Assembly (NCBI RefSeq): GCF_034262375.1 | Contig: NZ_CP139558.1 | Coordinates: 2,666,001-2,730,000 of the forward strand | Reading direction: 5' to 3' | DNA length: 64,000 nucleotides | Source: Mucilaginibacter sabulilitoris | GTDB lineage: Bacteria > Bacteroidota > Bacteroidia > Sphingobacteriales > Sphingobacteriaceae | Shown: positions 45,147 to 53,840 of the stretch, one piece after another | Layout of the letters: every line of letters begins with the position of its first letter | Position numbering within the stretch: position 1 is the stretch's first letter | The notes under the pieces: generated by a model | Database searches by the model: none | What the model was told of the DNA's origin: nothing | The model's input: the letters and a program-made list of their open reading frames with translations, nothing else | Program-made: the position numbers and the translations under genes

Positions 45147-45443
45147 GTGAACAGATTTAAGATATTAATTATAGGAATCCAAATCGGCTATCGCCTGAGC
45201 AGTTTTGGTCAATCGTTGGTTAATACTAACAAAGTATTACATCAATACCTGAACATCCAACAGAAAAGTACTGATTTTAACTGTATAGTATTAATTACTA
45301 AAAATGAACGTACCATTTATAAAGAAGGGTTTTACGGAAAAAAAGTAAATATCCAATTTACTTTTAAGGTCGATCAGGAAAGGCGTGTGACCAGTCTGTT
45401 AGCAGATGGCAGGGGCCAAATTATTACCTTTATTAAAAAGTAG
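45147..45443 (+). pseudogene. Internally deleted serine hydrolase (beta-lactamase family) relic
   Basis: A 98-residue ORF that looks like two ends of a longer protein. After a signal-like start (ILIIGIQIGYRLSSFG) it reads NKVLHQYLNIQQKSTDFNCIVLITKNERTIYKEGF, the N-terminal strand-turn of class C beta-lactamase-type serine hydrolases, and then jumps to VDQERRVTSLLADGRGQI, the C-terminal beta-domain of the same proteins. The 300 or so residues with the SxxK and YxN motifs are missing. The likely join is near 45335. It is 2 bases before a sigma factor fragment. The reading as a deletion is inference. Confidence 0.55.
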
Positions 45444-45445
45444 GC

Positions 45446-45684
45446 ATGAATGAAGTACAGTTCTTAGCGCTTATAAAAGAGCACCAGGGTATCATTCACA
45501 AGATATGCCGACTATATCGTGAAAGCAATGAAGACCGTGAAGATTTGTTTCAGGAAATTACATTTCAACTTTGGCGGTCCCTGCCTGGTTTTAAGGGAGG
45601 CGCTAAAATAAGTACATGGATATATCGCATTTCGCTAAATACCGCGATAGCTACCTTCCGTAAAAAAAAGCCCCGTATTGAGTA
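45446..45684 (+). pseudogene. ECF sigma factor, 5' fragment (interrupted)
   Basis: N-terminal part of an ECF sigma-70 factor: sigma region 2 with ICRLYRESNEDREDLFQEITFQLWRSL and the FKGGAKISTWIYRISLNTAIATFRKKK helix. The frame runs into an IS1182 element at 45685; a stop arises at the insertion (RIE then TAG). The C-terminal part resumes at 47428, separated by an 8-bp duplication (attgagta). Removing the element and one duplicate gives an uninterrupted 158-residue protein. Not functional as it stands. Confidence 0.92.
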
Positions 45685-47419
45685 GAGGGCACTGAAAAAG
45701 TAGTGCAATAAAACGTATTACGAAAAGCGATCAAGAGAAAAGGCAACTTTTACTTGGTCGCTTTTTTGTTCTGATTGCTTTGTGTGGGTGATTTAATGTG
45801 GATAATACGGGCCTATAGGAGTTTGGGGAGTGCAAAAAACGGCTAAATACCTCTTTTTATTGTTTTTTAGGCGATCAGTTTGATGATCCTTTTCAGATTG
45901 ACAGTAAAGATGGCCAATGCGCCCTGCATCTGCATGTTTTCGATACCATAAGCTATCGCCCGGTCATAACCATGAACGTTTTTTAGTTCACTGTTTTTGG
46001 CTTCGATCTTATACCTGTGTTTGATGCTTTCCTTATATTGTGTCGTTTCCTGAAAAGCCATCTGTTGTTGGTGCAGGTCTGACTTTATGCTTACAGAATA
46101 GGTCTTGGTTTTTGCCCCAGGTTTGTAGCAACCCTCCCTAAATGGGCAGATTTTGCATTTTTCAACATCAAAGTAATACGTGTCTGTCTGATTTGTTCCA
46201 ACGTTCTTTTTTCCCTGTCTTGATTTTCGTATGGACAAATGCCCTGCAGGGCAAACGAACATATCAGCGTCTTTGTTATAATCGAACTTATCTTCTTCTT
46301 TTCTAAACCCCTGGGTAATGGTTGGGTTTAGTTTGGCTACCACCTTAATATCCTGTCCGTTCATTAACGCAAGGTTCTCTTTTCCTGAATAAGCCGAATC
46401 GCCGATGATCCTTTCTACTTCAATGCCGTTGTTCTGACTGATCTCCAGAAGCTTGGGAAGTTCCGGCCCATCACCTTTTTCACCTGATGTTACTACCGCA
46501 GCGGTAATGATGCGTTCCTCTGTCATCGCCAGATGGGTCTTATAACCAAAGAATGAGCTATCAGCTGATTTATGGCCGGTTTTGGCATCCTTGTCTTTAG
46601 ATACTATATAGTGCTCCTGAGTATCTGCTACTGTCTCTTTCAATAGATTCAGTTTTTCTTTTACCGCAGGTATCTGGCATAACGGTTGATCGGCTTCAAT
46701 ATACTTTTCCAATGCACTGCAATAAGCCAGTTCTTTTTCCAATTCGTCGGCTGTGTTCTTTTCGGGCATGCCTGCCTTCATATCTTCATCTATCGCATAA
46801 ACAGCTTTGCGGAGTAACTTTGAACGTTCCCGTAATACTTCCAATGCTGAATACGGGTTGGATCTCGACAGGGAATGGGTAGCATCAACAATAATGGATT
46901 TTGAGCGGATGAGCCCTTTTTCAATAGCTATGGTCACCGTTTTACCAATAAGCAGGTTTAACAGATCATTATCCTTTAGCCGCAGCTTTCTGAACTTGGT
47001 CAATGAACTCGGATCGATCATTCCTTCTTCCGGTGACATATCCAGGAAATATTTGAACGACATATCATACTGCGAACGCTCAACAACATCTACATCTGAA
47101 ACCGTATAGATCGTTTTCAACAACAGATACTTGAACATCCGTACAGGGCTTTCTGCTGCCCGGCCGTTAGTAATGCTGTATTTGCTGATCAGTTCATCAT
47201 AGATAAAGGTAAAATCTACCAGGTCATTGATCTTCCGCAGAAGATTGTCTTTAGGAACGATCAGGTCATATAAGCCCGAAAACGCGCTAAAATGGATCTT
47301 TTGTTGTTGAACGAGCATTTTGTAGTGGCTTTCTTTTGACACTTCAAGATACAAAAAAAGGGGTTGAAAAACTAATTTTTCAACCCCGTTTTGCCTATTT
47401 AGACTTTTTCAGTGCCCTC
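45685..47419 (-). mobile_element. IS1182-family insertion sequence
   Basis: 1735-bp element with perfect 17-base terminal inverted repeats (gagggcactgaaaaagt) and an 8-bp target duplication attgagta at 45677-45684 and 47420-47427. The transposase covers 45867-47318. The left 180 bases are non-coding. It splits the ECF sigma gene in the opposite orientation. The repeats and transposase look intact, so the insertion may be recent. Confidence 0.95.
45867..47318 (-). CDS. IS1182-family transposase
   Basis: About 483 residues from ATG 47318 (MLVQQQKIHFSAF). The N-terminal DUF772 region reads RKINDLVDFTFIYDELISKYS...RAAESPVRMFKYLLLK; the DDE core follows: Asp in IIVDATHSLSR, Asp in IIGDSAYSGKEN, and Glu in YKIEAKNSELKN near the C-terminus. 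A Cys-rich stretch (CKICPFREGC) typical of the family is present. An upstream start at 47354 would run into the terminal repeat, so 47318 is preferred. Intact. Confidence 0.93.
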   Translation of the reverse strand: MLVQQQKIHFSAFSGLYDLIVPKDNLLRKINDLVDFTFIYDELISKYSITNGRAAESPVRMFKYLLLKTIYTVSDVDVVERSQYDMSFKYFLDMSPEEGMIDPSSLTKFRKLRLKDNDLLNLLIGKTVTIAIEKGLIRSKSIIVDATHSLSRSNPYSALEVLRERSKLLRKAVYAIDEDMKAGMPEKNTADELEKELAYCSALEKYIEADQPLCQIPAVKEKLNLLKETVADTQEHYIVSKDKDAKTGHKSADSSFFGYKTHLAMTEERIITAAVVTSGEKGDGPELPKLLEISQNNGIEVERIIGDSAYSGKENLALMNGQDIKVVAKLNPTITQGFRKEEDKFDYNKDADMFVCPAGHLSIRKSRQGKKNVGTNQTDTYYFDVEKCKICPFREGCYKPGAKTKTYSVSIKSDLHQQQMAFQETTQYKESIKHRYKIEAKNSELKNVHGYDRAIAYGIENMQMQGALAIFTVNLKRIIKLIA

Positions 47420-47665
47420 ATTGAGTACACACCTATTTTACCCGACTTGCCCGAAGAACAGCAAAGCGAAGCGCTGTCTTTACGGCAAGAACGCTTATTT
47501 ATTGTGTTGAAACAGCTTGATGACAGCGAAAAGGCAATTATAGCGCTGTACCTGGAAGAATTAAACTACCAGCAAATTGCTGAAATAACAGGCATCAATG
47601 AAAATTACGTTGGTGTTAAACTTAACAGGATCAAAAATAAAATTCAAAAACTTTTAATTAAATAA
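47420..47665 (+). pseudogene. ECF sigma factor, 3' fragment
   Basis: C-terminal half of the interrupted sigma factor: after the duplicated attgagta the frame reads YTPILPDLPEEQQSEALS then sigma region 4 with LKQLDDSEKAIIALYLEELNYQQIAEITGINENYVGVKLNRIKNKI. The region-4 helix-turn-helix is complete. The last base of the element is 47419. Two bases after the stop an adjacent membrane protein gene begins. Confidence 0.9.
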
Positions 47666-47667
47666 AT

Positions 47668-48210
47668 ATGAAACTCGATGAATTGAAATACGCATGGGGT
47701 AAAATAGAAACTCCTGTTAAATCAACAGATGATATCAGGCTGATGTTATCTGAAAACCGGCATCCCGTTTTAAAGAAGATCAGAAAGCAGCTAACCATCG
47801 AAATGATTGGCTGGTCGGTTTTTTTTATATGTTATTATACCATGTTTGATGGCGATCAAAAACCAGTATGGATCAACCTAACATTGATAGTTTCGGTATT
47901 GCTGCCTTTAATTCATAACCTTATGGGTTATAGGTTTTCCAAGTATCTTGTGAATGGGAATACAATTAATGAATCATTAAAAAACTACCTCTCGAAAGTT
48001 AAAGTCTATGCTACTGTATCGATCATCTGCCGGTTTTTCTTCGCAACGGGGCTATTGGTATTTTTTACCTATGGATTAAGTTTTAATACAAAAAAATATA
48101 TCTCGCTTGGGGTCATTATCTTAATATTTCTGATTCAACTATCAATATTATACCGGTTATGGGCCAAACGATTGAAAAAACTTGAAAATGCAGTAACAGT
48201 ATTTAATTAA
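47668..48210 (+). CDS. Putative membrane partner (anti-sigma-like) of the interrupted sigma factor
   Basis: 180 residues: a 60-residue N-terminal cytoplasmic part (MKLDELKYAWGKIETP...), then four hydrophobic segments (TIEMIGWSVFFICYYTMF; INLTLIVSVLLPLIHNLMGY; VSIICRFFFATGLLVFFTYG; ISLGVIILIFLIQLSILYRLW). It starts 2 bases after the sigma gene stop, the standard layout of sigma-anti-sigma pairs. No ZAS motif (H-x3-C-x2-C) is present, so the anti-sigma role rests on position. With the sigma gene broken it may now be unpaired. Confidence 0.7.
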   Translation: MKLDELKYAWGKIETPVKSTDDIRLMLSENRHPVLKKIRKQLTIEMIGWSVFFICYYTMFDGDQKPVWINLTLIVSVLLPLIHNLMGYRFSKYLVNGNTINESLKNYLSKVKVYATVSIICRFFFATGLLVFFTYGLSFNTKKYISLGVIILIFLIQLSILYRLWAKRLKKLENAVTVFN

Positions 48211-48433
48211 AAGAAACTAATATTTACCACGAAAAACTGATAGCCATTTCTAATGCGCCCGATTCAAAACGGGCCGGATTGGATATTGCAGTGATTTTTA
48301 AAAAGAAATTGAGAAATTAGTCAAGAAATCGATATTTGGCAGAAACACCCCGTTTTTTGTCGCGATTACCCTCATTATATTTAATATCAGCTCTTATTTT
48401 TGGGCTATATCATTTAAATAAAAAACCATTAAA

Positions 48434-48985
48434 ATGAGAAGAGTAACATTCGGTATGAATATTAGCATAGATGGCTATTGTGATCACACCATTTTTAATC
48501 CCAGCAAGGAGCTTCACGATTATTTCACAGGAATGATGGACGATGTAGACCTGCTGTTTTTTGGCCGTGTCATGTATCAGCTCATGTTTCCCTATTGGGC
48601 AGATGTCGCAAAAAATCAATCCGGGACAGGATATGAAAATAGGTTTGCCGAAAAGCTTACTTCTATCGATAAGGTTGTTATTTCAAGATCATTAAGCAAT
48701 GCAGAGGAGAATACGCGGATTATTCGCAGCAACCCTGCAGAAGAACTACGGAAGCTGAAACAACAGCCCGGAAAAAAAATTTCAGTAGACAGTGTAAGCA
48801 TGCTTCCGGAATTAATTGAAGCAGGCCTTATCGATGAATTTCGTTTGGTTGTGCACCCGGTGATTGTGGGGAATGGAAGGAAATTGCTGGATGCCGGCAG
48901 CCTGCAGGAAAAATTGAATTTAACACTTACGGATACCATAATTTTCAAATCCGGTAGCGTGGCACATCATTACCTGAAACAGTGA
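48434..48985 (+). CDS. RibD-C / dihydrofolate reductase-like protein
   Basis: 183 residues with the same family traits as 20379: MRRVTFGMNISIDGYCDH at the start, ISVDSVSMLPELIEAGLIDEFRLVVHPVIVGNGRKLLDAG in the core. It binds NADPH by family precedent. Not a paralogue close enough to 20379 to suggest recent duplication. It is flanked by a membrane protein gene upstream and an acyltransferase-like gene downstream; no operon is obvious. Cytoplasmic. Confidence 0.9.
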   Translation: MRRVTFGMNISIDGYCDHTIFNPSKELHDYFTGMMDDVDLLFFGRVMYQLMFPYWADVAKNQSGTGYENRFAEKLTSIDKVVISRSLSNAEENTRIIRSNPAEELRKLKQQPGKKISVDSVSMLPELIEAGLIDEFRLVVHPVIVGNGRKLLDAGSLQEKLNLTLTDTIIFKSGSVAHHYLKQ

Positions 48986-49158
48986 CGGAGAATTTGCTAC
49001 GTACAAAATAAATGACCGTAAGTTGAACTATGTTTGGCTTACGGTTTTTTGTTACGTAGATTTTCCTGAATTATTCTCCGCTTGTTTAAAAAAGTTAAGA
49101 AGGCATGATTATATTTGAGGGTTTTGCAACATCTGAAAATCCTAAACCAACGTAATCA

Positions 49159-49695
49159 ATGCGAAAAACATTAACATTAATTTTTATTGTAATAATTACA
49201 ATTGGCTCAGTTTGTGCCCTGGTTCATTATCTTAAAATGGATGGTTTTGCGTTCGCCTGGGCGCTAAACTTCCTGTTGATGTTAGGTGTGCTTGCTTTTA
49301 CGGAATCGCTAAAAAGCCAACTTACCTCTTCTTACTATAATGAAAAGGGATGGGAACGGAGAGGAAAAATATATGAACATGTTGGAATAAATTTTTTCAG
49401 AAAATTATTGGTTTGGATTGGTTGGGAAAAACTGAATAAAAAATCTGCACCGGTAGAAAAAAATACCAATGCTTTGATGAATTTAGGTTATCAAACAAAA
49501 AAAGCTGAATTAGGTCACGTAATTATCTTGTTTATAGTGCTGGGGTTTAATGTTTTCGTGGCATTTAAATTTGGAGTCCTCAAGTCTTTGTGGTTACTCA
49601 TATTAAATGTCTTACTAAACCTGTATCCAATTTTCCTTCAACGATATAATCGTCCACGAATAGAAAGAGCTATCAATTTAAGTAAACGGAGATAG
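49159..49695 (+). CDS. CrtO-like glycosyl-diaponeurosporenoate acyltransferase family protein
   Basis: 178 residues with four hydrophobic segments. Motifs of the family: YYNEKGWERRGKIYEHVGINFFRKLL in the middle and the C-terminal FGVLKSLWLLILNVLLNLYPIFLQRYNRPR. The name-giving enzyme of Staphylococcus (CrtO) adds a fatty acid to the carotenoid staphyloxanthin; Bacteroidota homologues without a carotenoid cluster beside them may act on other lipids. No crt genes are nearby. Confident of the family, weak on substrate. Confidence 0.8.
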   Translation: MRKTLTLIFIVIITIGSVCALVHYLKMDGFAFAWALNFLLMLGVLAFTESLKSQLTSSYYNEKGWERRGKIYEHVGINFFRKLLVWIGWEKLNKKSAPVEKNTNALMNLGYQTKKAELGHVIILFIVLGFNVFVAFKFGVLKSLWLLILNVLLNLYPIFLQRYNRPRIERAINLSKRR

Positions 49696-49904
49696 AAACG
49701 CCCGCACAACATCAGTTTGGTAATATTTAGCTCACAACCACAAGCGAAGGACACTTGTGGGAGCAGAGGTGATAACACGGGCTTATAGGCTTACAAGCTT
49801 ATGCCGACTGAAGACATGTCGCAATTTACCCCTAAAAATGTCCCGGACGCCCCTGATCATCATTAGTGCAACCATTTATCTTTGAGTAAATTAAATGCAT
49901 TAAA

Positions 49905-50303
49905 ATGAAAACAGCTTATCGCCAGCTGGTTATAGCAATTAACCAGGCCTTTGAAAAAGGCGACGTGGAATTTTTAGCGGCTCATCTGAGTGAAGATGTA
50001 CGCTGGCAGATTACCGGCAGTAAACCGATCATCGGCAAAACCGATTTCTTAAAATGCTGCAGCGAAGCGCCTTTTAAAGAGGGATCTGTTAAAATCACCG
50101 TCAGTAATATTTTGGTGGATGGCGATAAAGCTGCCGCCGAAGGCATCATCGAGGCCGAAACATTAATCGGTGACCCTTACCGGCAGTCGTTTTGCGATAT
50201 CTATCATTTTGAGGATAGCCTGATCAAAACAATGAGTTCTTATTTAGATACTGCCTATGATCGGGAAACACTGTCAGGTGGCGCAATCTATAAAAACAAT
50301 TAA
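49905..50303 (+). CDS. SnoaL/NTF2-like protein
   Basis: 132 residues of the SnoaL-like polyketide cyclase/NTF2 fold: AINQAFEKGDVEFLAAHLSEDVRWQITG, then KTDFLKCCSEAPF and VSNILVDGDKAAAEGIIEAE. No signal peptide, unlike the related protein at 18271. It may bind or isomerise a small molecule; ligand unknown. It is followed by a VOC gene 41 bases on and may be co-transcribed. Confidence 0.85.
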   Translation: MKTAYRQLVIAINQAFEKGDVEFLAAHLSEDVRWQITGSKPIIGKTDFLKCCSEAPFKEGSVKITVSNILVDGDKAAAEGIIEAETLIGDPYRQSFCDIYHFEDSLIKTMSSYLDTAYDRETLSGGAIYKNN

Positions 50304-50344
50304 CGCTTATAATTTTTAGTATAATACACCAAAATCATTAACCT

Positions 50345-51232
50345 ATGTTACGTATCAAACCGCACATCTGGTTCGCCCAGGACAAAGCCAAAGAAGCAGC
50401 CGAATTTTATTCGACCGTAATGCCTGATTCTACTGTTGATTACGCCGGCCATTTTCCTACGGGCGATGGCGAATGCGAAACTGTTGAATTTACAGTTGCC
50501 GGTCAGCCCTTCCTGGGTATCAGTGCCGGGCATCATATGGAAATTAACCCGTCCATTTCTTTTATGGTCCATTTTGATGCTGCCGAACGCATCGACGAAG
50601 CCTGGGGCAAGCTGATAGAGAACGGCAAAGTGATGATGCCGCTTGACCGCTACCCGTTCAGTGAACGTTATGGCTGGGTGGCTGATAAGTACGGTGTATC
50701 ATGGCAGCTGATGCTCGCTAATCCTGATAACGGGGAAAGACCGGTCATTATGCCATCGATGCTATTTACACCACCAATGGCCGGTAAGGCCAACGAAGCC
50801 GTAGACTTTTATACTTCGGTTTTCAAAGACGGAAAGCGCGGAACTACGGCTACGCGCCAGGAAGATATGGGTCCTGATAAAACAGGTACGCTACTATATG
50901 GCGATTTTTATATTGACCAAACCTGGCTGGCGGCTATGGACAGCGCCCATCAGCACGGATTTAATTTTAACGATGCAATATCGCTGCTGGTCCCTTGTGA
51001 AACACAGGAAGAGATTGACTATTATTGGTCGGCACTTTCAGCTGATGGTAAGCCCGGACAATGCGGCTGGTTAAAAGATAAGTTTGGGGTATCATGGCAG
51101 GTGACCTCCACTATAGTGCCTGAGACACTGAAAAGTGGCAGCCCTGAACAGATCAGCCGGGTAACGCAAGCCTTTTTCCAAATGCAGAAAGTAGATGTGG
51201 CGGCTTTGCAGCAAGCCTATGACGGTCAATAA
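50345..51232 (+). CDS. VOC-superfamily protein with two PhnB-like domains
   Basis: 295 residues with two PhnB-type (3-dmu-9_3-mt) domains: residues 1-135 (KPHIWFAQDKAKEAAEFYSTVMPDS; FPTGDGECETVEFTVAGQPFLGISAG; GWVADKYGVSWQLM) and about 145-290 (PSMLFTPPMAGKANEAVDFYTSVF; GWLKDKFGVSWQVTS). Each domain has the beta-alpha-beta-beta-beta unit pair; single-domain homologues dimerise to bind a metal and small substrate. Here the two are fused. Substrate unknown. A terminator follows at 51290-51334. Confidence 0.9.
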   Translation: MLRIKPHIWFAQDKAKEAAEFYSTVMPDSTVDYAGHFPTGDGECETVEFTVAGQPFLGISAGHHMEINPSISFMVHFDAAERIDEAWGKLIENGKVMMPLDRYPFSERYGWVADKYGVSWQLMLANPDNGERPVIMPSMLFTPPMAGKANEAVDFYTSVFKDGKRGTTATRQEDMGPDKTGTLLYGDFYIDQTWLAAMDSAHQHGFNFNDAISLLVPCETQEEIDYYWSALSADGKPGQCGWLKDKFGVSWQVTSTIVPETLKSGSPEQISRVTQAFFQMQKVDVAALQQAYDGQ

Positions 51233-51289
51233 ATTTTTCATTTCTGCCTGTGGTCGGCGTTATCACCGCACTTTATAGTTTTAATCAGG

Positions 51290-51334
51290 AAGCCCACGAT
51301 GTCGCAAAGTCCCGCCTTGTGGTATCGTGGGCTT
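51290..51334 (+). terminator. Intrinsic terminator of the VOC gene
   Basis: Eleven-base perfect arms (51290-51300 and 51324-51334) followed by aggttttt. Immediately before it (51259-51277) is the 19-base string shared with 2163-2181. Confidence 0.75.
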
Positions 51335-51491
51335 AGGTTTTTCTTAGCAAAGAAATAATAGAAATTAAATATAACATTGGCATATAACTACAAGCCGCAA
51401 ACTACCCGTTGAAATGTCGCATCTGCACCCCGGTTGTTTTACCAATGCACGGTAACTTTGGTAAACAGTTTCTAACTAAAAAAACATAGAT

Positions 51492-51884
51492 ATGAACCCA
51501 AAAAAGATATGGTCGAATTTAACAGTAAGTGATTTGGACCGGACAACAAAATTTTATTCGGCACTTGGCTTTAAATTCAACGGCAGGTCTGACGACCTGA
51601 CAAGCTTTTTGGTAGGCGAGCACAATTTTGTGATGCACTTCTTTTTAAAAGATAAGTTGAAAGCGAATGTGCCTATTGAAATTTCCGACGCACACATAGC
51701 AAACGAAGTTATCTTTACCCTTTCTGCTGCAACCAGGGATGAGGTGAACCAATGCGCCAAAGAAGTGGAAAGCGCCGGCGGGAAAATCATTTCAGGACCC
51801 AGAACGTTTGGAGATGGATATTATGATTTTGTATTTGCCGATCCCGACGGACATAAATTTAACGTATTTTATACTGTAGGTTAA
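51492..51884 (+). CDS. VOC/glyoxalase-like protein
   Basis: 130 residues forming one vicinal-oxygen-chelate module pair: PKKIWSNLTVSDLDRTTKFYSALGFKF at the start, LVGEHNFVMHFF as the second strand, and DGYYDFVFADPDGHKFNVFY as the last strand. A dimer would make the metal site; bleomycin resistance, glyoxalase and dioxygenase functions are all possible. Not obviously paired with a neighbour. Confidence 0.88.
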   Translation: MNPKKIWSNLTVSDLDRTTKFYSALGFKFNGRSDDLTSFLVGEHNFVMHFFLKDKLKANVPIEISDAHIANEVIFTLSAATRDEVNQCAKEVESAGGKIISGPRTFGDGYYDFVFADPDGHKFNVFYTVG

Positions 51885-51991
51885 ACCCATTTATTCCTAA
51901 TAAACTAATGAACCAGTGAACCAATAACCCAACTCCATTTATTGACTTTTATCAAACTTAAGCTCATCTGCATACCGGATATTTGGGGGAA

Positions 51992-51997
51992 AGGAGA
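51992..51997 (+). promoter_or_regulatory. Shine-Dalgarno site (aaggag) deciding a TTG start
   Basis: An aaggaga block about ten bases before TTG 52007. It is one of the few clear ribosome binding sites in the window and it supports the non-ATG start of the next gene. Confidence 0.65.
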
Positions 51998-52006
51998 TTT
52001 AATTAA

Positions 52007-53032
52007 TTGAAGGCTATTTTACTTTCGCTGTGTTTATTAATTTGTTATGGTGCCGTCAAGGCGCAATTGAAGCCGGCCCGCAAAGCCGGCTTTACCACAC
52101 GTAATTTTGCAGACAGCAGCCGGAGTAACTGGCTCGGGAATGGTCCGCGGCCGCTACGGTCTGTAATCTGGTACCCGGCGGGCGATGGCGGAAGAGAGGA
52201 ACTGATTAATGATGCGCAGCAGTTTGCAAACCCGGTAACTGCTTATCATGATGCGCCTATAGCCGGTATCAGCAAATATCCGCTCATTCTTATTTCGCAT
52301 GGGGCGCAGGGCAATGCGATGCAAATGCGCTGGCTGGGATATTATCTGGCGTCAAGGGGGTTTATTGCCGTTGCGGTTAATCACAACGGTACGGCAGAGG
52401 AGGAGCGGAGGTCAAAAAACATAACCCTGACCGATTTTTGTATGTGGGAGCGGCCAAAAGATATTTCTGCGGTGTTAAATAAGTTACTTGCCGACCCGGT
52501 TTTTGCCTCGCGGATAGATACCGGTAGGATAGGTGTAGCGGGTTTCTCGCTGGGCGGCGCTACGGCCATTTGGGTAGCCGGCTCTATATTAAATATGGAT
52601 GCGCTGGCCAAAAGCGATCCCAACCCGCCGCCCCAGTTCCAGGAAGCCATTAACAGGCTCACCGCACTATCCAAAACAGATCCTTTGATCATCAGCTCGT
52701 TCAGAAACTCGGCCGATTCTTTCAGGGATAAACGTATCAAGGCAGTTTTTGCGCTGGCTCCGGCTATTGGTCAGGGTTTTACGAAACAAAGCCTGCAAAG
52801 TATAAACGTCCCCGTGCAAATTACGGTTGGCGATGCCGACCTGATAGCTCCAAAAGAACTGAATGCGATGTATTATACCCAAAACATCCCGACGGCAAAA
52901 AAGCTGATCATCCTGCCCGGCGAGCGCGGCCATTATACCAAGCCGCCTGCTGGTAACGAGCGACCTGCCGAATTACAAGAAGTGAGCGAAATTGCTTACA
53001 AATTTTTCAAAGAGGTGCTAAAACTGCAGTAA
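52007..53032 (+). CDS. Secreted alpha/beta hydrolase (dienelactone hydrolase-like)
   Basis: 341 residues from TTG 52007, chosen because an SD site precedes it and a signal peptide follows (AILLSLCLLICYGAVKAQ). The alpha/beta hydrolase core: LILISHGAQGNAMQMRW (HG), nucleophile Ser in AGFSLGGATAIW, acid Asp in VGDADLIAPKEL, His in GERGHYTKPP. Predicted dienelactone hydrolase or PET-hydrolase-like esterase, periplasmic. Substrate unknown. No clear operon. Confidence 0.88.
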   Translation: MKAILLSLCLLICYGAVKAQLKPARKAGFTTRNFADSSRSNWLGNGPRPLRSVIWYPAGDGGREELINDAQQFANPVTAYHDAPIAGISKYPLILISHGAQGNAMQMRWLGYYLASRGFIAVAVNHNGTAEEERRSKNITLTDFCMWERPKDISAVLNKLLADPVFASRIDTGRIGVAGFSLGGATAIWVAGSILNMDALAKSDPNPPPQFQEAINRLTALSKTDPLIISSFRNSADSFRDKRIKAVFALAPAIGQGFTKQSLQSINVPVQITVGDADLIAPKELNAMYYTQNIPTAKKLIILPGERGHYTKPPAGNERPAELQEVSEIAYKFFKEVLKLQ

Positions 53033-53221
53033 TTATTGCCGAAAACGCTATGAAATTTGTTAAAATGCACTTGATATTTACCGGGTTTTTAAAACTTCGT
53101 AAGTATTAATAGGGTATTTAAGTCATGCCGAATTTATTTCGGCACCCCACATGCCGGGGTATATCGCAAGCAGGTTACTTATGCTGATTCAACTTTCCGT
53201 ACTATTCCTTAACTTCGTAGT

Positions 53222-53839
53222 ATGAATTTTTCGTCCAAATTACTGGAAAACGCTGTAGCGGAATTTGCTAAACTTCCGGGAGTAGGACAAAAAACAGCCT
53301 TACGCCTGGTGCTGCACCTGCTTAACCAGGACAAGCAGGAGGTTGACCGTTTCAGCGCGTCCATCAGTAAGCTGCGTAACGAGATACAGTTTTGCAGTGT
53401 TTGCCATAATATTTCCGATCAGTCGGTTTGTGAAATATGCGCCTCACATAAACGCGATCGTAGCACTATTTGTGTGGTAGAAGATACCCGCGATGTAATG
53501 GCCATTGAAAATACTAGCCAGTACAATGGTGTGTACCATGTGCTCGGCGGCCTTATTTCGCCTATGGATGGTATCGGCCCGTCGGACTTACAAGTGGATA
53601 CTTTAGTGGAACGACTGAAGGCAAATGAAACCAAAGAGATCATTTTTGCGCTCAGCGCTACTATGGAAGGGGATACCACACTGTTCTATCTTCACAAAAG
53701 AGTAAAAAATTTCAATATTACCATATCAACCATTGCCCGTGGCATAGCTTTTGGAGGTGAATTGGAGTACGTTGATGAGATCACCTTAGGGCGGTCAATC
53801 GCTACACGTGTTCCCTATGAAAACTCACTGACAAAGTAA
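53222..53839 (+). CDS. recR: Recombination mediator RecR
   Basis: 205-residue RecR: N-terminal helix-hairpin (KLPGVGQKTALRLVLHLL), four-Cys zinc finger CSVCHNISDQSVCEIC, Toprim domain starting VVEDTRDVMAIE, and C-terminal AIARGIAFGGELEYVDEITLGRSIATR. It loads RecA onto SSB-coated DNA with RecF/RecO. Full length. It starts a rightward cluster of three genes whose next member begins 1 base later. Confidence 0.96.
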   Translation: MNFSSKLLENAVAEFAKLPGVGQKTALRLVLHLLNQDKQEVDRFSASISKLRNEIQFCSVCHNISDQSVCEICASHKRDRSTICVVEDTRDVMAIENTSQYNGVYHVLGGLISPMDGIGPSDLQVDTLVERLKANETKEIIFALSATMEGDTTLFYLHKRVKNFNITISTIARGIAFGGELEYVDEITLGRSIATRVPYENSLTK

Positions 53840-53840
53840 A

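Noticed and set aside
48207-48320. 38-codon open frame ending IYHEKLIAISNAPDSKRAG...
   Set aside because: Composition is coding-like and it may be a gene remnant, but it has no start codon and I recognise no family, so I leave it unlisted.
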